Source: Pseudobacteriovorax antillogorgiicola
GTDB lineage: Bacteria; Bdellovibrionota_B; Oligoflexia; Oligoflexales; Oligoflexaceae
Reading direction: 5' to 3'
Length of the DNA: 64,000 bases
Assembly: GCF_900177345.1 (NCBI RefSeq)
Contig: NZ_FWZT01000001.1
Location: 62,001-126,000 of the forward strand
This document shows, in pieces, positions 46,698-55,472 of this stretch (positions are counted from its first letter, which is position 1; each line of letters opens with the position of its first letter). The notes below the pieces were generated by a model. The model was given only the letters and a program-made list of their open reading frames with translations. It made no database searches and was not told the origin of the DNA. Made by a program: the position numbers and the translations under genes.

Positions 46698-46727
46698 AAG
46701 CACCATGGATTTAAATCCATGGTGCTT
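46698..46727. terminator. Perfect 30-bp palindromic bidirectional terminator
   Basis: Two 15-bp arms meet with no spacer. The left arm is AAGCACCATGGATTT (46698-46712) and its reverse complement is at 46713-46727. It is 8 bp after the ggt stop and 24 bp before the sucA stop. T-rich sequence follows on the plus strand (TTGGTTTGTG) and on the minus strand (TTGTTTT). It should insulate the two convergent units. Confidence 0.8.
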
Positions 46728-46750
46728 GGTTTGTGATAGCTTTTGAATGA

Positions 46751-49537
46751 CTACTTGCTACTAGCTCGCTTCTTACCCGGCTTAGAGCCAACTGTTAAAG
46801 CGTCTTCGATGATACGCTGCTGCTCAATGTTGTGAGATTTACTACTACCCTCTGCTGTGGTACCAGCGCTCGTACGACCGCTGTAGCGGAATGACCGCTC
46901 TCTCGTTGAGAGCTGCTTGATCTTGTGGCGAATAGCAGTCCATGCACCCATATTGGAGGGTTCTTCCTGCGTCCATAGCACTTCTTTTGCCTTACTGTAC
47001 TCTTTAAGGATCTTATCCACTTGCTCCTCTGGGAATGGATAGAGCTGCTCAACACGAACAATCGCAACTTTCTGATTGTCATCATCGCGACGGGCCTTGT
47101 CCAATTCATAGAAGATCTTTCCAGTACAGAAAACCACCCGCTCGACAGAGCCTTTATCTTGGATAAACTGGTCGTCGATAACTTCTGTAAAGTAGCCCTC
47201 TGTGAAGTCTTTTACCGCAGAAACACACTCTGGATGTCTCAGAAGGCTTTTAGGAGTCATGATCACAAGAGGCTTGCGATAAGGCCGATGCAATTGTCGG
47301 CGCAAGATATGGAATAGCTGCGCTGGCGTTGTTAGATTCGCCACCTGCATATTGTTGTCACCACATAGCTGCAAGAATCGTTCTGGGCGCGCGCTAGAGT
47401 GCTCCGGCCCCATCCCTTCGTAGCCATGAGGTAAGAGCAAGACCAAGCCTGACGCTTGCTTCCACTTAGCTTCTGAAGCAGCTAAAAACTGATCGATTAT
47501 GATTTGCCCACCATTGCTGAAGTCACCAAACTGGGCTTCCCACATGACCAAAGCTTCTCGGTTCGCAACTGAGTAACCAAACTCAAAACCAAGTACTCCT
47601 TGCTCAGAAAGCGGGCTGTTAATCACCTCGACGAATTCTTGCTTGTCTGAAAGTTGGTTCAAAGTGTGTAACTCAGCACCAGTTTCATAGTCGCGGATCA
47701 CCGCGTGACGATGGGAGAACGTTCCTCTCCGACAGTCCTGCCCCGAGAGGCGAACATGTTTACCTTCAAGGGCTAGAGAGCCAAAGGCAAGAACTTCTGC
47801 GAGCCCCCAATCGATCTTGCCGTCGCCATCGATCATAGCCTTGCGGTTCTTGAATAACTTAGCCACTTTCGGGTGCGGCTTGAAACTGTCTGGAAAGCTG
47901 GTCACTTTCTCAACGATAGTCTTGATGACATCGGGTTTGATAGCAGTGTCGATCTGATTGAAAGTCTCGCTTAGCTCCGCTTTCACCAACTTGGTGCTAC
48001 TTTCTAGCTCTTTTGGAGTGGTGGTGAGAACTTCGACCTTTTCACCGCGGACGCGATTCAGGCAATCCTGAAGCTTAGCTCGGAATTCCTTCATGGATGA
48101 GCTAACTTGATCTTCAGTAAGAACCCCTTCCTTAACAAGCTTATCCCCGTAAATCTTAAGTACGGTAGGATGCTTTTTGATTTTCTTATACATCTGAGGC
48201 TGTGTGAAGCCTGGCTCATCTGTTTCGTTATGTCCGTGTCGACGATAGCCTATAAGGTCGATCACCACATCTCGTTGGAACTTCTGCCGGTAAGCAACTG
48301 CCATTTGAGCAGTCCATATCACAGCTTCAGGATCGTCTGCATTCACATGAAGCACAGGTGCTCTCACGATTTTTGCGATATCAGAGCTGTAGTGACATGA
48401 TCGTCCCTCGTCTGGATTGGTGGTAAAGCCAACCTGGTTGTTGGTGATGACGTGGATCGTGCCACCGGTCTTGTAGGACTCAAGTTCGGAAAGGTTAAGA
48501 GTTTCAGCGACCAAGCCTTGGCCGATAAATGAAGCATCCCCATGAATAAGAATTGGCATCACACCCTTCTGCTGCTCGTCGCCAAGCATAACTTGCCGTG
48601 CCTTAGCAAAACCTTCCACCACAGGGTTTACCGCTTCCAAGTGACTTGGGTTGGGAGAGAGGTAAACTCTTAGGCTAGCACCTGTCATAGTTTTGATATT
48701 ATTAGCAAAGCCCATGTGATACTTCACATCACCGTCGATGCCATAAGAATCAATTTCGCTGCCTTCGAACTCCTTGAGCATCAGCTCATAAGGCTTGCCC
48801 ATGAAGTTAGCCAGCACGTTGAGTCGGCCTCGATGAGCCATACCCATACATACTTCATCAACATTGGCAGCCTTTGCCTCAGTCGCAATCATGTCAAGAA
48901 GTGGGATCAAGGCCTCCAGCCCTTCCACCGAGAAGCGCTTCTGACCCAGGTATCGATCCTGGAGAAACTTTTCGAAGCCTTCCGCATGGATTAACTTCTC
49001 AAATACACGCTTTTTCGTTGAGGTATCGACTTCGGGCTTATTCCGGCAACGCTCCATCTTATCTTGAAACCAGCGCACAGACTCGATCTCGTTTATATCA
49101 CGAAAATCAGCTCCAATATTGCCGCAGTATGTTTCTTGCAGCAGGCTCTGTACTTCGCCAAAGGTCACTGCCTTCACAGGTAGGTTCGATGGATGGAAGA
49201 GTCTCTTCATGTCCACATCACCCAGACCGTGATCCTCAGGAGCAAAGGACTCTCGCACCGTGGGGCTGTCATCGAGAGGATTCAAGTGAGCGTTGAGATG
49301 GCCAAGGCGCCTGTAAAGGTTGATGTATGATTCCACATTGGCTTCGGCATCGTCGCCATTGCCACCACCATCCTGCGGTTTGCCGGAAAGTGCAAACTCA
49401 TACCCTTCAAAGAATTTACGCCACGTTTCATCTACGCTGTTTGGATCGTTGCGATAGTCCTTGTAAAGACCATCCACGAACGCAGCGTTCGTGCCATTGG
49501 CAAACGTAAACTTTCCCTCGTCAATTACACCCTTCAT
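46751..49537 (-). CDS. sucA: 2-oxoglutarate dehydrogenase E1 component
   Basis: SucA is the thiamine-diphosphate enzyme that decarboxylates 2-oxoglutarate and transfers the succinyl group to E2, in the TCA cycle. The 928-residue length matches the family (~930). Features are DYRNDPNSVDETWRKFFEG, the TPP-binding HGDASFIGQGLVAETLNL and VGFTTNPDEG, and RRHGHNETDEPGFTQP; the C-terminal transketolase-like part has ARPERFLQLC. It is third in the group sucB-lpd-sucA, 53 bp after lpd. Most bacteria have sucA first, so the order is unusual. Confidence 0.97.
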   Translation of the reverse strand: MKGVIDEGKFTFANGTNAAFVDGLYKDYRNDPNSVDETWRKFFEGYEFALSGKPQDGGGNGDDAEANVESYINLYRRLGHLNAHLNPLDDSPTVRESFAPEDHGLGDVDMKRLFHPSNLPVKAVTFGEVQSLLQETYCGNIGADFRDINEIESVRWFQDKMERCRNKPEVDTSTKKRVFEKLIHAEGFEKFLQDRYLGQKRFSVEGLEALIPLLDMIATEAKAANVDEVCMGMAHRGRLNVLANFMGKPYELMLKEFEGSEIDSYGIDGDVKYHMGFANNIKTMTGASLRVYLSPNPSHLEAVNPVVEGFAKARQVMLGDEQQKGVMPILIHGDASFIGQGLVAETLNLSELESYKTGGTIHVITNNQVGFTTNPDEGRSCHYSSDIAKIVRAPVLHVNADDPEAVIWTAQMAVAYRQKFQRDVVIDLIGYRRHGHNETDEPGFTQPQMYKKIKKHPTVLKIYGDKLVKEGVLTEDQVSSSMKEFRAKLQDCLNRVRGEKVEVLTTTPKELESSTKLVKAELSETFNQIDTAIKPDVIKTIVEKVTSFPDSFKPHPKVAKLFKNRKAMIDGDGKIDWGLAEVLAFGSLALEGKHVRLSGQDCRRGTFSHRHAVIRDYETGAELHTLNQLSDKQEFVEVINSPLSEQGVLGFEFGYSVANREALVMWEAQFGDFSNGGQIIIDQFLAASEAKWKQASGLVLLLPHGYEGMGPEHSSARPERFLQLCGDNNMQVANLTTPAQLFHILRRQLHRPYRKPLVIMTPKSLLRHPECVSAVKDFTEGYFTEVIDDQFIQDKGSVERVVFCTGKIFYELDKARRDDDNQKVAIVRVEQLYPFPEEQVDKILKEYSKAKEVLWTQEEPSNMGAWTAIRHKIKQLSTRERSFRYSGRTSAGTTAEGSSKSHNIEQQRIIEDALTVGSKPGKKRASSK

Positions 49538-49590
49538 TGAGAAGACCTTTCCTTATTCTGGGATCATCGCCCTAAAGTGTTTCGCACCAT

Positions 49591-50988
49591 CTAAGCATTC
49601 AAAGACATCTTATCGACCGCTAGGGCTGCTTCTTTGATGGTTTCTGATAGCGTCGGGTGAGCATGTACCGAACGACCGATGTCTTCCGCACTTGCTGAGT
49701 ACTCTGCGCCGATTGCCAGCTCACCAATGAGTTCGGATGCATTTGGCCCCACAATGTGAGCCCCCACCATCCGATCTGTTCGCTTATCTGCAATAATTTT
49801 TACAAAGCCGTCTGTTTCACCAAGACACTTGGCGCGGCCATTGGCAGAAAATGGCACTTTGCCAATTTTCACTTCTAGGCCTTTTTCCTTGCATTCCTGC
49901 TCTGTCATCCCAACACTAGCCACCTCAGGCCAGGTGTAGACCACATTAGGAATTGCGAAATAGTTGACATGACCATGCTTGTTCGCGATGAACTCAGCGC
50001 AGGCCACCCCTTCCTCTTCCGCCTTGTGAGCTAACATCGGACCATCGATCACATCGCCAATGGCCCAAACACCGTCTACCTTAGTTTGAAAACGGTCGTT
50101 GACTGGAATCTTGCCGCGTTCGGTTTCGATCCCAACCGCATCAAGCCCCAAGCCCTCGGAGTAAGCTCGTCGACCAACCGCAACAAGCACCTTATCGCAG
50201 GATAGCTCCACAGCCTCACCGGCCTTATCGCAAACAACAACCGTTGATCGACCTTTTTTCTTCAGCTCAACGAACTTAGTTTTTTCATAGAACTCAAGCC
50301 CCTCTTTACCGAGCGACTTTTTCATAGCGCGGATCACATCCTTGTCCATCATTGGCAAGATTGTGTCAGCAGCCTCAACAACAGAGACCTTAGCCCCAAG
50401 GCGAGCCCACACGCTGCCAAGCTCAAGCCCAATGACGCCTCCACCAATCACAACAAGGTGTTTTGGAACCTTATCGAAATCTAAGGCGCCCGTTGAGTCC
50501 ACAACAGTCTTGCCATCGAAAGGTGCAGATGGAAGCTCTACCGGCGCACTACCAGTGGCAATAATGACATTCTTTGCCGAGTAGACTTTCTCATCCGAAT
50601 CGCTCTTCACTTTCACCTTGCCGGGCTCCACAAAACTGCCAAAGCCTTTTAGGTAGGTAACCTTATTTTTCTTAAAAAGGTATTCAACACCATCAGTGAG
50701 CTGACCCACGACTTTAGTTTTATGCTCGTGGATTTTTTTGAGGTCAAAACCTACCTTTTCATAGGTCAAGCCTAGAGCCTCTGCCTTATGCAGAGCATGA
50801 TGATAGCTCTCTGATGATTGCAAGAGAGCTTTACTGGGGATACAACCTACGTTGAGACACGTTCCCCCAAGCTTGCCCCGGGATTCGATACAAGCAGTTT
50901 TTAGCCCTAGCTGGGCAGCGCGAATCGCTGCCACATAGCCACCAGGTCCGCCGCCAATCACTAGCACATCAAATTGATCTTCCGCCAT
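49591..50988 (-). CDS. lpd: Dihydrolipoyl dehydrogenase (E3)
   Basis: Lpd reoxidises the dihydrolipoyl arm of E2 and passes electrons to NAD. The N-terminal FAD motif GGGPGGYVAAIRAAQLG and the redox disulfide GGTCLNVGCIPSK (Cys near residues 43 and 48) are present. The NAD site GGGVIGLELGSVWARLG lies near residue 185, and the C-terminal dimer interface with HAHPTLSETIKEAAL supplies the active-site His-Glu. The 465-residue length is normal. It is 1 bp after sucB's stop, so it is translated as part of that operon. Confidence 0.96.
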   Translation of the reverse strand: MAEDQFDVLVIGGGPGGYVAAIRAAQLGLKTACIESRGKLGGTCLNVGCIPSKALLQSSESYHHALHKAEALGLTYEKVGFDLKKIHEHKTKVVGQLTDGVEYLFKKNKVTYLKGFGSFVEPGKVKVKSDSDEKVYSAKNVIIATGSAPVELPSAPFDGKTVVDSTGALDFDKVPKHLVVIGGGVIGLELGSVWARLGAKVSVVEAADTILPMMDKDVIRAMKKSLGKEGLEFYEKTKFVELKKKGRSTVVVCDKAGEAVELSCDKVLVAVGRRAYSEGLGLDAVGIETERGKIPVNDRFQTKVDGVWAIGDVIDGPMLAHKAEEEGVACAEFIANKHGHVNYFAIPNVVYTWPEVASVGMTEQECKEKGLEVKIGKVPFSANGRAKCLGETDGFVKIIADKRTDRMVGAHIVGPNASELIGELAIGAEYSASAEDIGRSVHAHPTLSETIKEAALAVDKMSLNA

Positions 50989-50989
50989 A

Positions 50990-52255
50990 TCACACTCCTA
51001 GTAACAATCGTGCTGGGTCTTCTATGTTTTCTTTGATCTTGACCAAAAAGCTTACCGCCTCTTTGCCGTCAACAATCCGGTGGTCATACGACAAGGCTAA
51101 GTACATCATAGGCCTTACGACGATCTCACCGTTCACCACCATAGGCCGTTCTTGGATCTTGTGCATTCCCAAAATAGCACTCTGTGGCGGGTTTAGAATC
51201 GGCGTAGACAAGAGAGACCCAAAAACACCACCGTTAGAAATGGTGAAAGTACCCCCAGACAAGTCATCGAGAGAGATTTTTCCGTCTCGACCTTTTTTAG
51301 CGTAGGATAGAATCTCTGACTCGACTCCAGGGAAATCAAGCTTGTCACAGTTGCGGACTACAGGAACCATCAAGCCACGGTTGGTAGATACCGCGATTCC
51401 TATGTCATAGTAGTCATGGTAGACAACATCAGTACCATCGACATAGCCATTGATGGCGGGGTAGGCCTTCAAGGCCTCTACAGCAGCCTTCACAAAGAAG
51501 CTCATGAAGCCAAGACCGACACCATGAGTTTCTTTGAAGTCTTCTTTATACTGCTTACGCAGGTTCATCACTGCCGACATATCAACTTCATTAAACGTAG
51601 TCAGCATGGCAGCATTGTGCTGGGCTTCTACCAAACGCTCTGCAATCCTCTGGCGTAAACGAGACATCTTCTCGCGGCGAACACCACGCTCTCCAGAGTC
51701 AGATGAAGCAGAGCTTGCGCTACTACCTGAGCTAGTCTGCTGCGGCTGTGGCGGATTTTGCAAGTGATTCACCACATCGTCTTTGGTAATACGACCACCC
51801 CGGCCGGAGCCACTGATTTGCGAACTATCGATATTATTCTCTTTGACCATCCGCGATACTGCTGGGCTTTGAGGTCGGTCATCCTGAGATGACTGCGACT
51901 TCTGTGCAGGCGGTGGTGGAGGGGGAGGAGGCGCTGAACTGCTTGATGACGATGGTTCGGGGACATCATCTTTCTTCTCTTCTTTTTTAGCTTCGCTAGC
52001 GCCACCAGCTGGCTTAGAGGCAGAAGTATCAATTGACGCTAATAAGTCACCAACGGTAACGGTATCGCCTTCTGCCTTCTTCAGTGAGATCACACCCGAA
52101 GCTTCAGCTACGATCTCAACGGTTGCCTTGTCCGTTTCAAGCTCTACCAAAACATCGTCAAGTTCTACGTAGTCGCCTTCGCTCTTGTGCCATTTGTATA
52201 TTTCGCCTTCCTGTACAGATTCACCTACTGCTGGAACACGGACTTCAAAGGCCAT
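50990..52255 (-). CDS. sucB: Dihydrolipoyllysine-residue succinyltransferase (E2)
   Basis: E2 transfers the succinyl group from its lipoyl-lysine to CoA. There is one lipoyl domain at the N-terminus, with lipoyl Lys in [15 protein letters not shown] (near residue 43). A long Ser/Pro-rich linker includes eight consecutive prolines. Then come the peripheral-subunit-binding domain ([18 protein letters not shown]) and the catalytic domain with [19 protein letters not shown] (His, Asp) at the C-terminal end. At 421 residues it is normal for SucB. The eight prolines should need EF-P to translate. It is the first gene of the group sucB-lpd-sucA. Confidence 0.96.
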   Translation of the reverse strand: MAFEVRVPAVGESVQEGEIYKWHKSEGDYVELDDVLVELETDKATVEIVAEASGVISLKKAEGDTVTVGDLLASIDTSASKPAGGASEAKKEEKKDDVPEPSSSSSSAPPPPPPPPAQKSQSSQDDRPQSPAVSRMVKENNIDSSQISGSGRGGRITKDDVVNHLQNPPQPQQTSSGSSASSASSDSGERGVRREKMSRLRQRIAERLVEAQHNAAMLTTFNEVDMSAVMNLRKQYKEDFKETHGVGLGFMSFFVKAAVEALKAYPAINGYVDGTDVVYHDYYDIGIAVSTNRGLMVPVVRNCDKLDFPGVESEILSYAKKGRDGKISLDDLSGGTFTISNGGVFGSLLSTPILNPPQSAILGMHKIQERPMVVNGEIVVRPMMYLALSYDHRIVDGKEAVSFLVKIKENIEDPARLLLGV

Positions 52256-52561
52256 ACTATCTCCTAAAATTTTTCCTGAGGTTCAGTCGTCCTTTTGACT
52301 TTGATCTTCGGCCAGTGGGGGGCTAAAACTTACTCTTTTTTTGCCTGCTACTTGTCGATTTGAGTAAGAAAATCACCAATCATAATCATAAGACATGCTG
52401 ACTTAGTTAAGCCGGGAACATATTGCCCAAGGTCCCTAGGGATAATACCCCAGGCCTACACTCTTCTAATGGTTATATGGAACTATTGAATAAATGTTGC
52501 AACTCTTAAACAAAGTTTAGATACAATTTAGCTGATTTTTTCAAAGCTCCCTATTTTAAGC
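52256..52561. other. Intergenic stretch upstream of sucB
   Basis: This 306-bp stretch has no open frame or homology that I can see. It holds a small hairpin (CCTAGGG at 52435-52441 pairing with CCCCAGG at 52448-52454, loop ATAATA). On the minus strand are T/A-rich elements that could be a promoter for sucB (TTGCAA near 52499, then TATAAC-like sequence), but with a poor 19-nt spacer I do not call them. The upstream gene's 3' end adds no obvious terminator. Confidence 0.5.
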
Positions 52562-53437
52562 CTATTTGGCTGATGTTTCGCCAATTGAAAAATGCTTCAT
52601 GGCCGAGATTACAATCAGTCCATGGTCATTCTCGGTGAGATCCCCTGTCTTTGTCTTGACTGTTTTTAATGCAGTACGATGCCCTGCTGCTGCTAAGCCA
52701 TTCATGAACTCCTGGCCCTGCTCTTTGCGAAAACCATCTAAGCCCTCGCCTTGATAGAGATACACAAACTTAGGAAAACCCTCAAAATCCCATGAAATTG
52801 AGCGCTTTTCAAAAGCCTGATCACCTTCTTTTTTCTTTATGATTTCAATACTTTCTTGATGACTAGAATTTTTCGACAGCTCCGAAAAGATCTCAAGATC
52901 ATAGATCCCATTACCTAGAACAACCCAAGTGAGATCGTGTTTTTTAGCCAATCGAGAGGCTAGAATCGTACCTTCTGCCTCACTCCAGATACCGTCTATT
53001 TTGTAGGGTAGCTTTCCCCACAAGGTTTCCATCACTTGCAGCGACTCATCGCCACCCCAATCATCAACCCAGTTCGACTGCCCAAACCCAGAACGATTGA
53101 TGGCCACAACCTGATAACCCTGACTCAGAAACGACTGCGCCAAAGGCGACTTGCAATGACCTTCAGACACGAACGGACTTGAACCATTAATGAGAAACGC
53201 TGCCTTTTTCGAAGACTTTCCAGCACGGCACTCGAACCACTCAACCTGCTTGCCAGCTTGTAGCTTGAGCAGCTTTGCTTCAGACTTCGCATTGGTTTGC
53301 GGAATCTCACGCCCTTCGGTTTCCACCAAATTATTCAGCCGAAACTCCTCCTGGTTCGTGCTGCATGCTCCAAAAAAAAGGATCGCAAACGCGACCCTAC
53401 CAATTCTTAAACCTTGCTGCCTCGCTGAAAAAGTCAT
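52562..53437 (-). CDS. Lipoprotein with alpha/beta-hydrolase-like fold
   Basis: This 291-residue protein is a predicted lipoprotein: signal MTFSARQQGLRIGRVAFA then lipobox FFGACSTNQ, with Cys at residue 25. The mature part is alpha/beta-hydrolase-like, with AAFLINGSSPF, GYQVVAINRSGFGQSN, nucleophile-elbow-like GIWSEAEG and late NDHGLIV (possible catalytic His). The elbow Gly-x-x-Ser-x-x-x-Gly is not the standard GxSxG, so activity is doubtful. It starts 2 bp after the stop of the tRNA 2-selenouridine synthase gene and is probably coupled to it. Its substrate is unknown. Confidence 0.72.
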   Translation of the reverse strand: MTFSARQQGLRIGRVAFAILFFGACSTNQEEFRLNNLVETEGREIPQTNAKSEAKLLKLQAGKQVEWFECRAGKSSKKAAFLINGSSPFVSEGHCKSPLAQSFLSQGYQVVAINRSGFGQSNWVDDWGGDESLQVMETLWGKLPYKIDGIWSEAEGTILASRLAKKHDLTWVVLGNGIYDLEIFSELSKNSSHQESIEIIKKKEGDQAFEKRSISWDFEGFPKFVYLYQGEGLDGFRKEQGQEFMNGLAAAGHRTALKTVKTKTGDLTENDHGLIVISAMKHFSIGETSAK

Positions 53438-53439
53438 GG

Positions 53440-54519
53440 TTAACGTCCTTTGTACTGCTGAACAAAATGAATCGCATCCTGGTACCCATTACTGACGTCA
53501 AACTCAGCAATGACTCGCTCCCGGTGCTTGACTAGCTTCTTATCATAGAGAGGATCGTAGCGAATATCGAGCAAGGTACCCACAACTTTTGCTAAATTCT
53601 GTTGGTCAACCTCTTGCATCAACTCTGCGATGAGAGATGGCCTGAAATGCTTTGCTAAGCCTTCCTGAATGCGTTCTTTGATCTGCTCCCCCATGTCATC
53701 AGTCAACCGAGGGATATAGTCTTCAAGAATATGCTCGATACGTTGGGCTCTATCGCGACTCAGGATTACCACAGGAGAAGTCAGCATCTTTTTACGTAGT
53801 ACATTGGGAACGTTGAGATGGGCGAAGTAGCTCTCGATTTCCACCAAGCAGAATCCGCAATCATGTTTGTCTCGAGCTGCTTCTGCAATTTGATTTTCGA
53901 AGTTTTGCTGTGTCGGCACAGGGCCGGCTTGATTGAGGTCTCCGAATGCTGAACCCCGATGATGAGCGTAGGCCTCAAAGTCCATATAGGGCACACCACT
54001 CCGCTGCAAAAGCTCAGTCTTCCCAACACCTGTTCGCCCCATAAGTACCAGAAACGGTACGCCTGCTAGGCATTCAATCTGGGCTAAGACATCACGTCGA
54101 TACTGTTTGTAGCCCCCTTCAAGCACTGAGGCCTGACAGCCTAAGCTTCTCATCAGACTAGCAACCGATTGGGACCGCATCCCCCCTCGCCAGCAATGAA
54201 GCACCAACCCCCTGCCACGTTCATGGGCCAACAGCTCATCCAGAAAGTGATCCATTTTCTGTGCTAGTAGTTCTAAGCCAAGCTGAACCGCATCTACCTT
54301 ACTTACCTGCTTGTAGGTCCACCCCACCTGATGGCGCTCGTCATCATCAAAAAGAGGTAAGTTAATTGCGCCGGGTATGTGCCCCAAGGCGAACTCTCGG
54401 GGGCTTCGCAAGTCAACGATCGGGAGATCCCGAGGATAATCCTCGGCAAAGTATCGAAGGTCAGTTTTAGAAGGGGTTTTCGTAGAAAACGTAGCTGGTT
54501 CCATAGTCGCTGATTTCAA
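53440..54519 (-). CDS. mnmH: tRNA 2-selenouridine synthase (SelU/MnmH)
   Basis: SelU/MnmH converts 5-substituted 2-thiouridine to 2-selenouridine at tRNA wobble position 34, with selenophosphate as donor. A rhodanese domain has DLPIVDLRSPREFALGHIPG and active-site Cys in LHCWRGGMRSQS (near residue 113). A P-loop domain follows with LVLMGRTGVGKTELL. I suggest TTG 54519 as the start, since AGAAGG lies 6 nt before it; ATG 54504 and GTG 54537 are alternatives. Its first ~50 bp overlap the upstream lipoprotein gene. SelD, which makes selenophosphate, is not in the window, so dependence on it elsewhere is assumed. Confidence 0.92.
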   Translation of the reverse strand: MKSATMEPATFSTKTPSKTDLRYFAEDYPRDLPIVDLRSPREFALGHIPGAINLPLFDDDERHQVGWTYKQVSKVDAVQLGLELLAQKMDHFLDELLAHERGRGLVLHCWRGGMRSQSVASLMRSLGCQASVLEGGYKQYRRDVLAQIECLAGVPFLVLMGRTGVGKTELLQRSGVPYMDFEAYAHHRGSAFGDLNQAGPVPTQQNFENQIAEAARDKHDCGFCLVEIESYFAHLNVPNVLRKKMLTSPVVILSRDRAQRIEHILEDYIPRLTDDMGEQIKERIQEGLAKHFRPSLIAELMQEVDQQNLAKVVGTLLDIRYDPLYDKKLVKHRERVIAEFDVSNGYQDAIHFVQQYKGR

Positions 54520-54799
54520 AGTAAACCTTCTTTTCACCCTCGTCTGGGATGTAGTTCATATTCTTGTCAAAAACCCCATAGCCAAACCGATAAGGTCGCG
54601 GCACACCAGCCCCTCCAGTAGAGGTCGCAGTGGTGAGCTTGTCAATGCGGATAAAACGGTACATTACCTTACCCTCGCTCAAGACATCCAGCACGCCGTT
54701 GGTACCAGTCCAGTTCTGAACGCTTCGGGAAATCTTGTTTTGCATCTCTTGGGTACAGGACGCGAGAAAAAGAAGAGAGGTGAACAATAGATACTTCAT
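54467..54799 (-). CDS. Small lipoprotein of unknown function
   Basis: This 110-residue predicted lipoprotein starts MKYLLFTSLLFLASCTQ with lipobox FLASC, Cys at residue 15. The mature part is beta-rich with Tyr, Gly and charged residues (VMYRFIRIDKLTTAT, FEISDYGTSYVFY). I choose ATG 54799, since the signal peptide begins there and GGAAGGA lies upstream; a longer in-frame start at 54868 adds a hydrophilic 23-residue lead. It lies between the bactofilin and the selenouridine synthase genes on the same strand, and its end overlaps the latter. No family is recognised. Confidence 0.72.
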   Translation of the reverse strand: MKYLLFTSLLFLASCTQEMQNKISRSVQNWTGTNGVLDVLSEGKVMYRFIRIDKLTTATSTGGAGVPRPYRFGYGVFDKNMNYIPDEGEKKVYFEISDYGTSYVFYENPF

Positions 54800-54879
54800 A
54801 GGGCCATTCCTTCCGTGATGATCGCGCAGCAATACATCTTTTGTAGGAAAGAATCCCCTTTTTAGCAAGTAAGACCGTG

Positions 54880-55386
54880 TTACTGAGCCTCTGCGGCAAC
54901 CTGAGGACTCTTAACTGACACTTCCGGCACGCTGTCCGAAGAGAGATCGTCGACCTTAGGAGCCTTCACCTCATCGATCAGCTTGCCTTGCTTGTCTGAA
55001 ATTTCAGCATTCGCGCCGTCCATCGTCGATCGTCCACTGAATTGCGCCCCTTCTTCAATTACAAGACAAGGTGTAATCACATCCCCTGAGAATGTGCAGG
55101 TGCGACTCATCTCGACTCTAGTCTTAGCACGAATGATCCCGGTGATGCGGCCTTGAAGGACAATCTCGTCACAGTTGATATTGGCATTGACCACGGCTTC
55201 TTCTTCAAGAATCAATAAGCCTTCCGAGATGATCTCACCCTCGACCTTACCACCAACTCTTGTGGAGCCGCGGCAGAACATTTTTCCAGCAAAGTGACAG
55301 CCACTGGTCAGTATTGTTACCGCGTAATCCTTTGTTTGTTCCTTCTTCACTTGCTTCACGGCCGCCTTCTTTTGTTGATTAAACAA
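54880..55386 (-). CDS. Bactofilin (polymer-forming cytoskeletal protein)
   Basis: Bactofilins polymerise without nucleotides into filaments that scaffold cell-shape or polarity proteins. The central domain is a right-handed beta-helix with repeats of about 17 residues; visible rungs are CHFAGKMFCRGSTRVGG, KVEGEIISEGLLILEE, VVNANINCDEIVLQGRI and TCTFSGDVITPCLVIEE (residues ~30-125). The N-terminal end is basic (KKAAVKQVKKEQTK), and the C-terminal ~45 residues are flexible. It starts at TTG 55386, with GGAGG 9 nt upstream. It is the first gene of a possible minus-strand unit with the lipoprotein and selenouridine synthase. Confidence 0.9.
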   Translation of the reverse strand: MFNQQKKAAVKQVKKEQTKDYAVTILTSGCHFAGKMFCRGSTRVGGKVEGEIISEGLLILEEEAVVNANINCDEIVLQGRITGIIRAKTRVEMSRTCTFSGDVITPCLVIEEGAQFSGRSTMDGANAEISDKQGKLIDEVKAPKVDDLSSDSVPEVSVKSPQVAAEAQ

Positions 55387-55472
55387 GTTAAGTTACCTCC
55401 TTACCAAGGTTCACAACCATTTTGCTCACGACCACCTTACCCGAAGGAGATTTCAACTCTATAATGAAATAA

